DNA of 64,000 nt. It comes from Pseudomonas sp. L5B5. Lineage in GTDB: Bacteria > Pseudomonadota > Gammaproteobacteria > Pseudomonadales > Pseudomonadaceae. The stretch lies in the NCBI RefSeq assembly GCF_020520285.1, contig NZ_CP084742.1, positions 1,798,001 to 1,862,000 on the forward strand. The letters are read 5' to 3'. Within the stretch, counting starts at the first letter, position 1. Each line of letters opens with the position of its first letter. The notes under the pieces were generated by a model. The model was not told the DNA's origin. It made no database searches and saw only the letters and a program-made list of their open reading frames with translations. Positions 53,480-61,494 of the stretch are shown here, piece after piece. A program made the position numbers and the translations under genes.

Positions 53480-54085
53480 ATGCCTCGCCTGTCCACCCTC
53501 TGGTTCCGGCTCTATCACCTCCTATGCTGGGTCGCCGTGGCCGCACCGCTGGCCCTGAAGATCCATTGCGACCTGAACCTGATCACGCCCCGGAGCATCG
53601 GCGGTACCCTGTTCGGCGGCGCCATCGACTTGCAGTTGAATCTCGCCGGCTGGGCCCTGTGCACCCTCGGCCTGGCCCTGGCCGTGCTGATCCGGATGCC
53701 GGGCGCACGCCTGGCCTGGCTGATCGCCGGCGTGGTGCCGCTGATACTGGCGGCCTGGTGGCGAATCAATTACCCGGATGACGCCGACGGCAACCTGATT
53801 TTCAGCATCCAGGACTGGGAGCTGGACTACATGATGGTGCTCGGCCTCGCCTGGGCCGCCAGTGGGCTGTACCTGTTGCGCCGTCAGCGGCTCCGGCCCC
53901 GGCCGATTACCAGCACCACGGCACTGGCGCTGCGGACCCTGTGCGCGCTGATCCTCGCGGTGGCCTTCATCCTTGCGCCGCTGCTGACCATCACCCGCAA
54001 GCCCCTGCCCTATTGCGCCTTCGACCGGGCCGGCAAGCAGTTGAGCCTGTGCCTGGGCCCGGGCACCCGCGTGATTGTCGACTGA
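53480..54085 (+). CDS. Tandem membrane protein paralogue 2
   Basis: A 201-residue paralogue of the preceding gene, with the same GGTLFGG, RMPGARLAW, WWRINYPDDADGNLIFSIQDWELDYMM and tail KPLPYCAFDRAGKQLSLCLGPGTRVIVD. ATG 53480 is preceded by CCGAGTTTGCCC. The tail cysteines are conserved, suggesting a disulfide. Separated from paralogue 1 by 50 bp. Confidence 0.7.
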   Translation: MPRLSTLWFRLYHLLCWVAVAAPLALKIHCDLNLITPRSIGGTLFGGAIDLQLNLAGWALCTLGLALAVLIRMPGARLAWLIAGVVPLILAAWWRINYPDDADGNLIFSIQDWELDYMMVLGLAWAASGLYLLRRQRLRPRPITSTTALALRTLCALILAVAFILAPLLTITRKPLPYCAFDRAGKQLSLCLGPGTRVIVD

Positions 54086-54136
54086 CCGCCAACCTGGTCT
54101 CTTTTAATGACTTTCCAGACCTTGATGAGTGTGCCC

Positions 54137-54658
54137 ATGTCTCGCCTGTTTGCCCTGTGGTCGTGGCTCTACCGCCCCCTGTGCTGGTTCGCCGTCGCCG
54201 TGCCGCTGTCCGTGATGCTGTTCTGCGACGTACAGATGATGGTCCCGCGGAATGTCAGCGGCACGCTGTTCGGCGGGGCCATGGGCTTCCAGCTGTTCCT
54301 CTTCGGCTGGGTGCTGTGCCTGATCGGCCTGATCCTGGCCTTGCTGACCCGGGTGCCCGGTGCACGCCTGGCCTGGCTCCTTGCCGGGCTGGTGCCGCTG
54401 CTGCTGGGCGCCTGGTGGCGGATCAACTACCCGGATGATGCCGATGGCAGCCTGGCCATCAGCCCCCAGGAGTCGGAGCTGGACTTCATGATGGGCATTG
54501 TCTGCCTGTTCATCGCCAGTGGCCTGTACCTGTTCGGGCACCGCCGCCTCGCACCGCGACCTGCCGCCGACAGTGCCGATGAACTGTTCCTGCGGACCGT
54601 GTGGGCGCTGATCCTGGCAGTCGCCTTCATCCTCCTGCCGTTGAGCGTCATCAAGTAG
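54137..54658 (+). CDS. Tandem membrane protein paralogue 3, truncated at the C-terminus
   Basis: A 173-residue paralogue with SGTLFGG, RVPGARLAW, WWRINYPDDADGSLAISPQESELDFMM and a last helix ending PLSVIK. A TAG stops it where paralogues 1 and 2 continue. The bases after the stop still read RGTFDTEGQALPRCLG in frame, recognisably related to CAFDRAGKQLSLCLG. So the tail was lost by a premature stop plus a small deletion. It may be functional without the tail, or decaying. Confidence 0.68.
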   Translation: MSRLFALWSWLYRPLCWFAVAVPLSVMLFCDVQMMVPRNVSGTLFGGAMGFQLFLFGWVLCLIGLILALLTRVPGARLAWLLAGLVPLLLGAWWRINYPDDADGSLAISPQESELDFMMGIVCLFIASGLYLFGHRRLAPRPAADSADELFLRTVWALILAVAFILLPLSVIK

Positions 54659-54721
54659 CGCGGCACCTTCGACACGGAGGGCCAGGCATTGCCCCGCTGC
54701 CTGGGCTTGTCGGGCTCGGCA

Positions 54722-54916
54722 CAAAAAAGCCCCGGACGAACCGTAATGCTGTTCACTTAAGCGAGGTGATCCCCTGTAGGAGCAGCCGGTCGACGCTCGA
54801 TTGCTCGCGATGGTCGTTAACGGTAGCGCGTGTTTACTGGATAAACGCGGCGCTCTGAAGACCATCGCGAGCAAGCTTCGCTCCTACAATGACATTACGG
54901 ACGAACCGGGGCTTCT
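54722..54916 (-). terminator. Intrinsic terminator split by insertion of REPIN-like element B
   Basis: Arms AAGCCCC-GG and CC-GGGGCTT flank the element. Removing the element and one copy of the 9-bp duplication leaves AAAAAAGCCCCGGACGAACCGGGGCTT: a clean stem with the loop ACGAA and, on the minus strand, a T6 tract. It terminates the small gene at 54930-55115. Confidence 0.8.
54743..54898. mobile_element. REPIN-like element B with 9-bp target duplication
   Basis: 156 bp with terminal inverted GTAATG...CATTAC, internal REP pair GTAGGAGC...GCTCCTAC and spacer GTGTTTACTGGATAAACGC. GGACGAACC is duplicated on both sides (54734-54742 and 54899-54907). The internal core is the same as in element A (22165-22289) but inverted relative to the outer TAATG end. 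Non-autonomous: no transposase is encoded in it or in the window. Confidence 0.8.
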
Positions 54917-54929
54917 CGTTGCCAGTCAG

Positions 54930-55115
54930 CTATCGTGCGGTGGGCCTGGGCCGGTCCTTGCGCACCGGCAAGGCAGCGGCGAAGGCCAGGGCCTCTTCCC
55001 GGGTGCCGAAGGTGGCAAGCCGGTCGCCCGGGGTGCAGACCTTCCAGGGTCCGTTATTGACGCTCAGTACCTGATAGCCATTGATCTGCAGCTTGTTCAG
55101 CAGTGGCGTACTCAT
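54930..55115 (-). CDS. Small protein, unknown
   Basis: A 61-residue soluble protein: MSTPLLNKLQINGYQVLSVN followed by NGPWKVCTPGDRLATFGTREEALAFAAALPV and a basic tail RKDRPRPTAR. The W-x-V...F-x-T-x-EEALAFA pattern resembles DUF2188-like small proteins. ATG 55115 has GGAGG 5 nt upstream, the best start. Its terminator is interrupted by the REPIN element. Confidence 0.65.
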   Translation of the reverse strand: MSTPLLNKLQINGYQVLSVNNGPWKVCTPGDRLATFGTREEALAFAAALPVRKDRPRPTAR

Positions 55116-55219
55116 ACACACCTCCCTCTCGTCAGCAAGCCTGGGGCTGGCCGGTTCACCTTACACCTGCACACCGCTGCGGCGACTGCCACATGTCGGC
55201 GCAACGGCCCACCGGCACC

Positions 55220-55426
55220 TCACTTCTTCAGGTTGGCCAGGGGGTCGTAGGCCCGGGATCGCTTGCGCTCGCGTTCGGGCTTCGCCGGGTCCAGGGGGGC
55301 CCGGGCCGGCCCTACCGGGTCGACCTGGGGGTCGGCCAGGTCCGGCGAATCCGGATCGAAGCCGGGGTCATGGCGGCCGGTGGCATGTTCGGACGAACGG
55401 GGACCGCTGGGGGGCTGGGTGCTCAT
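55220..55426 (-). CDS. Small Pro/Asp-rich disordered protein
   Basis: A 68-residue hydrophilic protein rich in Pro, Asp, Arg and Ser (HDPGFDPDSPDLADPQVDPVGPARAPLDPAKPERERKRSRAYDPLANLKK). ATG 55426 has AGGAGG 5 nt upstream. Low complexity and no predicted structure; the family is unknown to me. It lies downstream of nothing in operon and is divergent from the HAD gene. Confidence 0.6.
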   Translation of the reverse strand: MSTQPPSGPRSSEHATGRHDPGFDPDSPDLADPQVDPVGPARAPLDPAKPERERKRSRAYDPLANLKK

Positions 55427-55586
55427 GGCTTCCTCCTGCTCAGGTGCCTGCATGACGGATACAGAGATGGATCGCAAACCGCCGCCAGGGTGCCCTCGAC
55501 CGGACCAATGGCGCAGGACAAATTGCATTGCGCCACGTGCCACCGCAGGATGACGACCTGGCCCTCAATCGCTTCAGGAAAAGTTC

Positions 55587-56210
55587 ATGACGATTCGTGC
55601 TGTGGTTTTCGACTTCGGTGGCGTGCTGTTCGACTGGAGTCCCCATCACCTGTACCGCCAACTGATCCCCGACGACCAGCATCGCCAGTGGTTCCTCGAC
55701 ACCATCTGCACCCAGGCCTGGAATACCCGGCAAGACGCCGGCCGCACGCTGACCGAGGCAACCCGCAGCCTGGTGGCCGAGCATCCCGAGCACAGGCTGC
55801 TGATCGAGGCCTACTACGGACGCTGGATCGAAATGCTGCGCGGGCAGCTGGACGACGGCGTGGCCCTGCTGGAGGACCTGCACCAGGCGCAGATGCCGCT
55901 GTTCGGCCTGACCAACTGGTCCCGCGAGACCTTCCCCCACGCCTGGGACAACTATCCCTTCCTGCAGCGTTTTCGCGACATCGTGGTGTCTGGCCAGGAA
56001 CGGCTGATCAAACCCGATGCGCCGATCTACCACACCACCGTGCAGCGCATCCGCGCCCACCTGCCGGATATCGCCCCCGGTGAACTGGCATTCATCGACG
56101 ACCACGAACCGAACATCATCGCGGCCCGGGCGCTGGGCTGGCACGCCATCCACCACCTCAACGCGCAGCAGACCCGGGAACAATTGCAGGCCCTGGGTAT
56201 CACCCTGTAA
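55587..56210 (+). CDS. HAD-superfamily hydrolase (YihX-like)
   Basis: A 207-residue HAD-IA hydrolase. Motif I is VVFDFGGVLFDWSP (nucleophile and acid Asp/Gly-Gly variant with D-x-G), motif II GLTNWSRE, motif III Lys in ERLIKPDAPIY and motif IV FIDDHEPNI. This pattern (FDFGGVLFDW) is that of the YihX/sugar-phosphatase group, although motif I here has DFGG with no second Asp at +2, as in that group. Acts on a small phosphorylated or halogenated substrate. The stop codon lies in a repeat unit. Confidence 0.88.
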   Translation: MTIRAVVFDFGGVLFDWSPHHLYRQLIPDDQHRQWFLDTICTQAWNTRQDAGRTLTEATRSLVAEHPEHRLLIEAYYGRWIEMLRGQLDDGVALLEDLHQAQMPLFGLTNWSRETFPHAWDNYPFLQRFRDIVVSGQERLIKPDAPIYHTTVQRIRAHLPDIAPGELAFIDDHEPNIIAARALGWHAIHHLNAQQTREQLQALGITL

Positions 56211-56400
56211 CCGCTGCCGCAGGCTGCGCACGGCTCGGCACGAGCCGCAAGAACCAGCCCCAGGTGCTGCCTGGCACACCGCATCGCGCGCCCGTGCGCA
56301 GCCTCGCAGGCTCGACAGCGGCTACATGCGTTTCGTGTAGCCGCTGCCGCAGGCTCGGCTCGAGCCGCAAGAACGGGCTCCAGGTCCTGCTTGGCACTCC
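56206..56400. repeat. CTGCCGCAGGCTGCG repeat block
   Basis: Two forward units (ACCGCTGCCGCAGGCTGCGCACGG and GTAGCCGCTGCCGCAGGCTCGG) and an inverted unit (GCGCAGCCTCGCAGGCTCGACAGCGGCTAC), plus a twice repeated GAGCCGCAAGAAC. The HAD stop codon TAA is inside the first unit. The rest of the gap (56401-56621) is the likely promoter region for the radical-SAM cluster; no other gene is seen. Confidence 0.75.
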
Positions 56401-56621
56401 TCGGAAAACAGCCCGCTATTGCCCCGGGCAATGACCCCTATCGCCCTTTGGAATCACCAGCCAAGCCCCCGCAAACAGCCGTTCAGCCCCGGTGAATCCA
56501 CCTGTCGGAAACCCACAAAATCAATGTGCCATTAGCCTGCCTTTTCCAACGGCGCTGCTTAACTGCAAAAGCTGCCGAAGCCGCAGCATGTCCCCTCAAT
56601 CCCCCACGGAAGGCACACGCC

Positions 56622-56810
56622 ATGAGCAATGCACCGCACCACGTGATTCCACCCTATGGGGTGGCGATTCAATCGGCGATCTCCGAAGGCAAGCTGCCCC
56701 AGATGAAAGCCCTGCTGGCCAAGCGCGATCCGGGCAAGAACGAACCCCAGGATCTGCACAACGCCTACGAACAGCTGGCCAAGGAAGTCGCCCGCCTGGA
56801 ACGCCACTGA
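56622..56810 (+). CDS. DUF1843-type peptide, Y-X(10)-GKL variant
   Basis: A 62-residue protein made only of the DUF1843 module: PPYGVAIQSAISEGKLPQMKALLAKRDPGKNEPQDLHNAYEQLAKEVARLE. The Tyr is followed by exactly ten residues and then GKL, a variant of the Y-X(10)-GDL motif in the next two genes. GGAAGG lies 8 nt before ATG 56622. Probable substrate or partner of the radical SAM enzyme downstream. First gene of the cluster. Confidence 0.82.
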   Translation: MSNAPHHVIPPYGVAIQSAISEGKLPQMKALLAKRDPGKNEPQDLHNAYEQLAKEVARLERH

Positions 56811-56845
56811 CCACGGTTCCCCGTCATTGAATGGAGGCAAAGCAA

Positions 56846-57478
56846 ATGTCCGATTCCCATTCCCAAGAAGGCCTGTTCCCCCTGAGCTACCGCATCGGCA
56901 CGTCGCAACCTGGGGCGCCGACCCTGTTGCTCAACCTGCTGGTCTACACCCCCGAGCGCAGTGTGCGCGGCACTTCGTCGATCACCCAGGCGACCAACCC
57001 GCCGCTTGACCTGCAAAGCGCCGTCTGGGGCGAGTACACCTACCTGACCGTGATGTCCCCCACCACCACCAAGATCCTGATCACCGCCCAGGGCAACCAG
57101 GGTGGCCCGGGCTCGAACTCGATCATCACCTTCAAGCTGCACCTGGTGGTCGACGACGACTGGAAGCAAGGCACCGCCAACTACCAGTACTACAACGGCC
57201 ACAGCTGGGTCACCGTGAACAACGTGCCGGCACAGCTGGAAGACAACGTGCGCTCCAGCACCCAGTCCAGGCCCCAGCTGCACAGCCAGCCGCACCATCC
57301 GCTGCCGCCGATCTCGGCGCTGTACGCAGCCCCGATCCACGGTGCCATCGCCAGCGGCGACCTGGCGCAGATGAAGAGCCTGCACCGGGTAGCGACCCAG
57401 CAACTGGAGCAGTTGCCGCTGATCCGCACCGCGCTGGACGCGGCCAAGGCCGAGATCGGCAAGCAGGAACGACGCTGA
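56846..57478 (+). CDS. DUF1842-DUF1843 protein, Y-X(10)-GDL peptide-modification substrate
   Basis: A 210-residue protein. The N-terminal DUF1842 beta domain (FPLSYRIGTSQPGAPTLLLNLLVYTPERSVRGTSSITQATNPPLDL) is followed by a Gln/His/Pro linker and a C-terminal DUF1843 module with YAAPIHGAIASGDLAQMKSL. Tyr plus ten residues plus GDL matches the motif named for the radical SAM family in this cluster. ATG 56846 has GGAGG about 9 nt upstream, better than the ATG five codons before. Modification at the motif is inferred. Confidence 0.87.
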   Translation: MSDSHSQEGLFPLSYRIGTSQPGAPTLLLNLLVYTPERSVRGTSSITQATNPPLDLQSAVWGEYTYLTVMSPTTTKILITAQGNQGGPGSNSIITFKLHLVVDDDWKQGTANYQYYNGHSWVTVNNVPAQLEDNVRSSTQSRPQLHSQPHHPLPPISALYAAPIHGAIASGDLAQMKSLHRVATQQLEQLPLIRTALDAAKAEIGKQERR

Positions 57479-57526
57479 GCCCAGCCCAGCGACCTCGAGT
57501 CTTCCCTCACGCCAAGGAGTTGCAGC

Positions 57527-58147
57527 ATGACAATTGGACTGTTCCATACCCGCCTCATCGTCGCCAACCCGGTGATCGGAGCGCCGGTCCTGACCCTCGA
57601 TCTGTTGGTCAACACGCCACAGAAAACCGTCACCGGCCTGGCCCGCGTAACCCAGAGCACCTCACCCCCGGTGAATTTTCTCGCCGATGTCTGGGGCAAC
57701 TACTCGCAGATCCAGCTCGATCAATCCAGCGAGGGCCACCTGATCCTCAACCTGGCGGGCAACCCCAGCGGTCCCGGCAGCCAGGCCGCCGAGACCTTCC
57801 ACCTGCAGGGCATCCTCGGCCTGGACTGGGCCAGCGGCTTTGCCAGCTACCGCTACGACTACCAGGGTCACTGGCACGTGGTGCAGCACGCCGCTGTCAG
57901 CCCGGCCCAGGTGGAGCAGGCGGCGCACGCCGAGCCCCAGGCCCGGGCCGCCAACCCGGCCGACCAGGCCCACCTGCACCCGCACCCGCTGTATGCCGTG
58001 GCGTTGCAGCAGGCCCAGGCCAGCGGCGACCTGGCGCGGCTCAAGGCCCTGGTGGCCCAGGCCGAGCAGCAGTTGGCCAACAGTGACAACCTGAGCAAGG
58101 CCGTGCAGCAGTTGCAGACGGAAATCAACCGCCTGGAACAACGCTGA
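57527..58147 (+). CDS. DUF1842-DUF1843 protein, second Y-X(10)-GDL substrate
   Basis: A 206-residue paralogue of the preceding gene. DUF1842: HTRLIVANPVIGAPVLTLDLLVNTPQKTVTGLARVTQSTSPP. DUF1843: YAVALQQAQASGDLARLKALVAQAEQQL, again with Y-X(10)-GDL. A His/Ala/Pro-rich linker joins the domains. About 34% of positions look shared with the neighbour by eye, most around the domain cores. Preceded by AAGGAG. Lies 132 bp upstream of the radical SAM gene. Confidence 0.87.
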   Translation: MTIGLFHTRLIVANPVIGAPVLTLDLLVNTPQKTVTGLARVTQSTSPPVNFLADVWGNYSQIQLDQSSEGHLILNLAGNPSGPGSQAAETFHLQGILGLDWASGFASYRYDYQGHWHVVQHAAVSPAQVEQAAHAEPQARAANPADQAHLHPHPLYAVALQQAQASGDLARLKALVAQAEQQLANSDNLSKAVQQLQTEINRLEQR

Positions 58148-58279
58148 GACCGGCTCCCCGGGGCCGGCCATGGCCGGTCCCGGATCGCCGGGCAACCGAT
58201 CGCGCCATTGCCGCTCAAGGAAGGCGCGCCTATATCGATGGGTTGGTGCCGCGCACCGCTGGGTGCGCAAGGATCTTTC

Positions 58280-59746
58280 ATGTCGGACAGTCTCCCCGCC
58301 CGCTACCTCAGCGAGAGCGATATCAAGCGCTACGTGCCGGTGCACGTGGTCTGGGAAATCACCCTGGCCTGCGACCTAAAGTGCCTGCACTGTGGCTCCC
58401 GGGCCGGGCACCGCCGTCCCGGTGAACTGAACACCACAGAGTGCCTGGAAGTGATCGACGCCCTGGCTGCCCTGGGCACGCGGGAAGTCACCCTGATCGG
58501 TGGCGAAGCCTACTTGCGCAAGGACTGGACGCGGCTGATCCAGGCCATCCACGACCGCGGCATGTACGTGGCGATCCAGACCGGCGGGCGCAACCTGACC
58601 CCCGCCAAGATGCAGGCGGCGATAGAAGCCGGGCTCAACGGCGTCGGCGTGTCCCTGGACGGCCTGGCGCCCCTGCATGATGCGGTGCGCAACGTGCCGG
58701 GTTCCTTCGACAAAGCCCTGGACACCCTGCACCGGGCCAAGCAGGCCGGGCTCAAGGTCAGCGTCAACACCCAGATCGGCGCCGCGACCCTGCCCGACCT
58801 GCCGGCCCTGATGGACCTGATCATCGATGCCGGCGCCAGCCACTGGCAGATCCAGTTGACCGTGGCCATGGGCAATGCCGTGGACCACCCCGAACTGCTG
58901 TTGCAGCCCTACCAGTTGCTGGAGGTCATGCCGCTGCTGGCCAGGCTCTACCGCGAAGGCAGCGAGCGCGGATTGCTGATGAACGTCGGCAACAACATCG
59001 GCTACTACGGCCCCTACGAGCACCTGTGGCGCGGTTTCGGCGACGAGCGCGTGCACTGGAGCGGCTGCGCCGCCGGGCAGACGGTGCTGGCGCTGGAAGC
59101 CGACGGCACGGTCAAGGGCTGCCCGTCCCTGGCCACCGTCGGGTTCTCCGGCGGCAACGTGCGCACCATGAACCTGCACGACATCTGGCACTACAGCGAG
59201 GGCATCCACTTCGGCCGCCTGCGCTCGGTGGACGACCTCTGGGGCTACTGCCGAACCTGCTACTACAACGACGTCTGCCGGGGCGGTTGCACCTGGACCT
59301 CGCACTCGCTGCTAGGCAAGCCGGGCAACAACCCCTACTGCCACTACCGGACCCTGGACCTGGCGAAGAAAGGCCTGCGCGAGCGCATCGTCAAGCTCGA
59401 GGACGCAGGGCCTGCCTCATTCTCCGTGGGCCGCTTCGACCTGGTCACCGAGCGCATCGATACCGGCGAAACCGTATCCAGCGTCAGCGACAGCGGCCAA
59501 GTGATCAAGCTGGCCTGGGTCAACCAGGGCCTCGCATCCCCCGATGAAGGCCGCATCCCGCCACGCCTGGCCCTGTGCCGAGCCTGCCGGCAATACATCC
59601 ATGCCCACGAAGTCACGTGCCCGCATTGCCAGGCCGATGTCGCCGTCGCCGAAGCCCGGCACCAGGAAGACCGTCAACGCCAGCAGGCGCTGATCAACAC
59701 GCTGCACCAGTTGCTCGGCCTGCCCCAGGAGCAGCCCCGCCTGTAG
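58280..59746 (+). CDS. Radical SAM/SPASM enzyme of the Y-X(10)-GDL system
   Basis: A 488-residue iron-sulfur enzyme. The SAM cluster motif is CDLKCLHC (C-x3-C-x2-C, about residues 32-39). The GGEAYLRKDW loop follows, then SPASM-type cysteines (SGCAAG, KGCPS, GYCRTCYYNDVCRGGCTW, YCHYR) for auxiliary clusters. After residue ~440 there is a zinc-ribbon-like CRACRQYIHAHEVTCPHC. It fits the family associated with Y-X(10)-GDL proteins, which carry the motif in both upstream genes. AAGGA lies before ATG 58280. The modification chemistry is not known to me. Confidence 0.9.
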   Translation: MSDSLPARYLSESDIKRYVPVHVVWEITLACDLKCLHCGSRAGHRRPGELNTTECLEVIDALAALGTREVTLIGGEAYLRKDWTRLIQAIHDRGMYVAIQTGGRNLTPAKMQAAIEAGLNGVGVSLDGLAPLHDAVRNVPGSFDKALDTLHRAKQAGLKVSVNTQIGAATLPDLPALMDLIIDAGASHWQIQLTVAMGNAVDHPELLLQPYQLLEVMPLLARLYREGSERGLLMNVGNNIGYYGPYEHLWRGFGDERVHWSGCAAGQTVLALEADGTVKGCPSLATVGFSGGNVRTMNLHDIWHYSEGIHFGRLRSVDDLWGYCRTCYYNDVCRGGCTWTSHSLLGKPGNNPYCHYRTLDLAKKGLRERIVKLEDAGPASFSVGRFDLVTERIDTGETVSSVSDSGQVIKLAWVNQGLASPDEGRIPPRLALCRACRQYIHAHEVTCPHCQADVAVAEARHQEDRQRQQALINTLHQLLGLPQEQPRL

Positions 59747-59751
59747 CCACC

Positions 59752-59776
59752 GCCGACCGCTCCCTGGGCGGTCGGC
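59752..59776 (+). terminator. Hairpin after the radical SAM gene
   Basis: GCCGACCGC-TCCCTGG-GCGGTCGGC, perfect 9-bp stem starting 6 bp after the stop, followed by TATAAGCC. Probable end of the peptide-modification cluster. Confidence 0.55.
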
Positions 59777-59923
59777 TATAAGCCTTGCGCGAACCATGGG
59801 AAAAGCGTCTAAAAAAAACGCACGCGTCCGCTCGTTCGACGCTTTGCTATGCAGTGTCCACCGATGCCGGCAAGGCGCTCGGTTTTTCCAGGGACTGCCC
59901 TGGCCGCACAAGGAACGTACACG

Positions 59924-60340
59924 ATGAAAATCAACCCCTACCTGGTATTCAACGGCGAATGCCGGGCCGCCTTCACGTTTTATGCCCAATGCCTGAACGG
60001 CACCCTGGAAATGATGCTGACCTTCGGCGAGAGCCCGGCCCGCGATCATCTCCCGGCCGACTGCCATGCACTGATCATGCATACCCGACTCAACGTCGGC
60101 GACCAGGTGCTGATGGCTTCGGACAGCACCCCGGACCTGCCCTACGCCGGTATCCGCGGTTGTTCGATCGCCCTGAACATCGACAACGCCGCCGAAGCCG
60201 AGCGGGTATTCAATGCCCTGGCCAACCAGGGCAGCATCCGCATGCCCCTGGAGGAGACGTTCTGGGCCGAACGCTTCGGCATGCTGGAAGATCGCTTCGG
60301 CGTGTCGTGGATGGTCAACTGCGAGAAAAAGCCCCATTAG
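59924..60340 (+). CDS. PhnB-like VOC-superfamily protein
   Basis: A 138-residue glyoxalase/VOC-fold protein of the PhnB (3-demethylubiquinone-9 methyltransferase-like) type. It begins INPYLVFNGECRAAFTFYAQCLNGTLEMMLTFGE and ends FWAERFGMLEDRFGVSWMVNCEKK, the typical family ends. AAGGAA lies before ATG 59924. Monocistronic. Most members have no proven activity. Confidence 0.9.
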   Translation: MKINPYLVFNGECRAAFTFYAQCLNGTLEMMLTFGESPARDHLPADCHALIMHTRLNVGDQVLMASDSTPDLPYAGIRGCSIALNIDNAAEAERVFNALANQGSIRMPLEETFWAERFGMLEDRFGVSWMVNCEKKPH

Positions 60341-60657
60341 CCCATAGCGCCACCGACGCCCCCAATCTCGGCGGATATCCGCTAGCACAAAGTCGCCACG
60401 GGCACAACTTGCGTGCCCGGAAGGCGCTCTTGCAAAAGTTTTTTCACCCGGCACAAATGCCGTCATCCCCCCGCCAGCCGGTGCCTTGACGGTATCTGGC
60501 TGGTTTTTGCCGATGTTTTTTACGCGGTTTCATTCAACGGTCGGCAAATCCCTGTACTAGGATACGAAGCTGCCTTGGGTCGATCTGCATAAACAGGAGG
60601 TAAATCGGCAGTCGACCAAACTCATTGCTATAAGGCAGCCTTCCACACTTCACATTC
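60341..60657. other. Intergenic region upstream of the LuxR regulator
   Basis: 317 bp with no supported gene. It contains two short T-rich stretches (around 60439 and 60512) and the 5' region of luxR. No dyad with the symmetry of a lux box was found. Promoter elements are likely but I cannot place them confidently. Confidence 0.4.
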
Positions 60658-61449
60658 ATGGATGAAATGATGAACTCACAAGTACTGTTCCCGCACATTG
60701 GCAAGGTCATTGCCAGCACTGGCAGCCGCCGCTTCCCACGCATGCTGCACGACCTGATCCTCACTCAGCTGGCCGTGGACGCCACCCATATCACCCAACT
60801 GCGAACGGACCCGGAACAGACCGTCGAAGGCACCAGCCGCAACACCGTGCACCACTGTCATCCGCTGCACGGCCAGTCGGCCAATGACGACTCGCTGCTG
60901 CACGCAGCCTTCCCCGAGCAGAGCGTGGAGGCCGACCCGGCCCCATCGCGACGGCGTGGGGGCAAGGATTCGACGCAATTGCACCTGACCGGTCGCATCG
61001 ACTCCTACCAGTACGTGCTGTCGGTGTACCGCAGCAACCAGGCCCGCAGCTTCTCGCACCAGGAACGCCTGCTGCTGGAAGACATCTCGCCGCTGCTGCT
61101 GCCGATGGTCGAAAAGCACATCAGCGCCCTGCAACCCCGGGGCCTGGACGGTGAGCAGGACAGCGCCGCCATCGAAGGCCTGGAAACCCTGCGCCTGCGG
61201 TTTGCCGACCGCCTGGCGCAATCGGGGCTGAGCCTGTCCAATCGCGAGATGGAAGTCTGCGTCGGCCTGCTGGCCGGGCGTACCGCACCGCAACTGGCCG
61301 AACAGTGCCAGCTCAAGGTCAATACCGTGGAAAGCTACCTCAAGCGCGCGGCCATCAAGCTGGGCATCAGCGGCCGGCACTCGCTGTTGCGCTGGATGTA
61401 TTCGCCCCAGGAAGCCGCCGCGCCGGTCGCCGCCAACGCGCCCGAGTGA
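60658..61449 (+). CDS. LuxR-type regulator, SyrF/SalA-like (lipopeptide biosynthesis regulator type)
   Basis: A 263-residue regulator with only a C-terminal LuxR HTH clearly recognisable: LSLSNREMEVCVGLLAGRTAPQLAEQCQLKVNTVESYLKRAAIKLGISGRHSLLRWMY. The N-terminal ~180 residues lack the acyl-homoserine lactone pocket pattern. This is the architecture of the LuxR regulators flanking cyclic lipopeptide gene clusters in Pseudomonas. It faces macB-macA. The start is not certain: ATG 60658, 60667 or 60670. Confidence 0.85.
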   Translation: MDEMMNSQVLFPHIGKVIASTGSRRFPRMLHDLILTQLAVDATHITQLRTDPEQTVEGTSRNTVHHCHPLHGQSANDDSLLHAAFPEQSVEADPAPSRRRGGKDSTQLHLTGRIDSYQYVLSVYRSNQARSFSHQERLLLEDISPLLLPMVEKHISALQPRGLDGEQDSAAIEGLETLRLRFADRLAQSGLSLSNREMEVCVGLLAGRTAPQLAEQCQLKVNTVESYLKRAAIKLGISGRHSLLRWMYSPQEAAAPVAANAPE

Positions 61450-61494
61450 GGTCCGGGCGCCGCCGGCCCTGCGCCGGTGGCACCCCTGCCGGCC

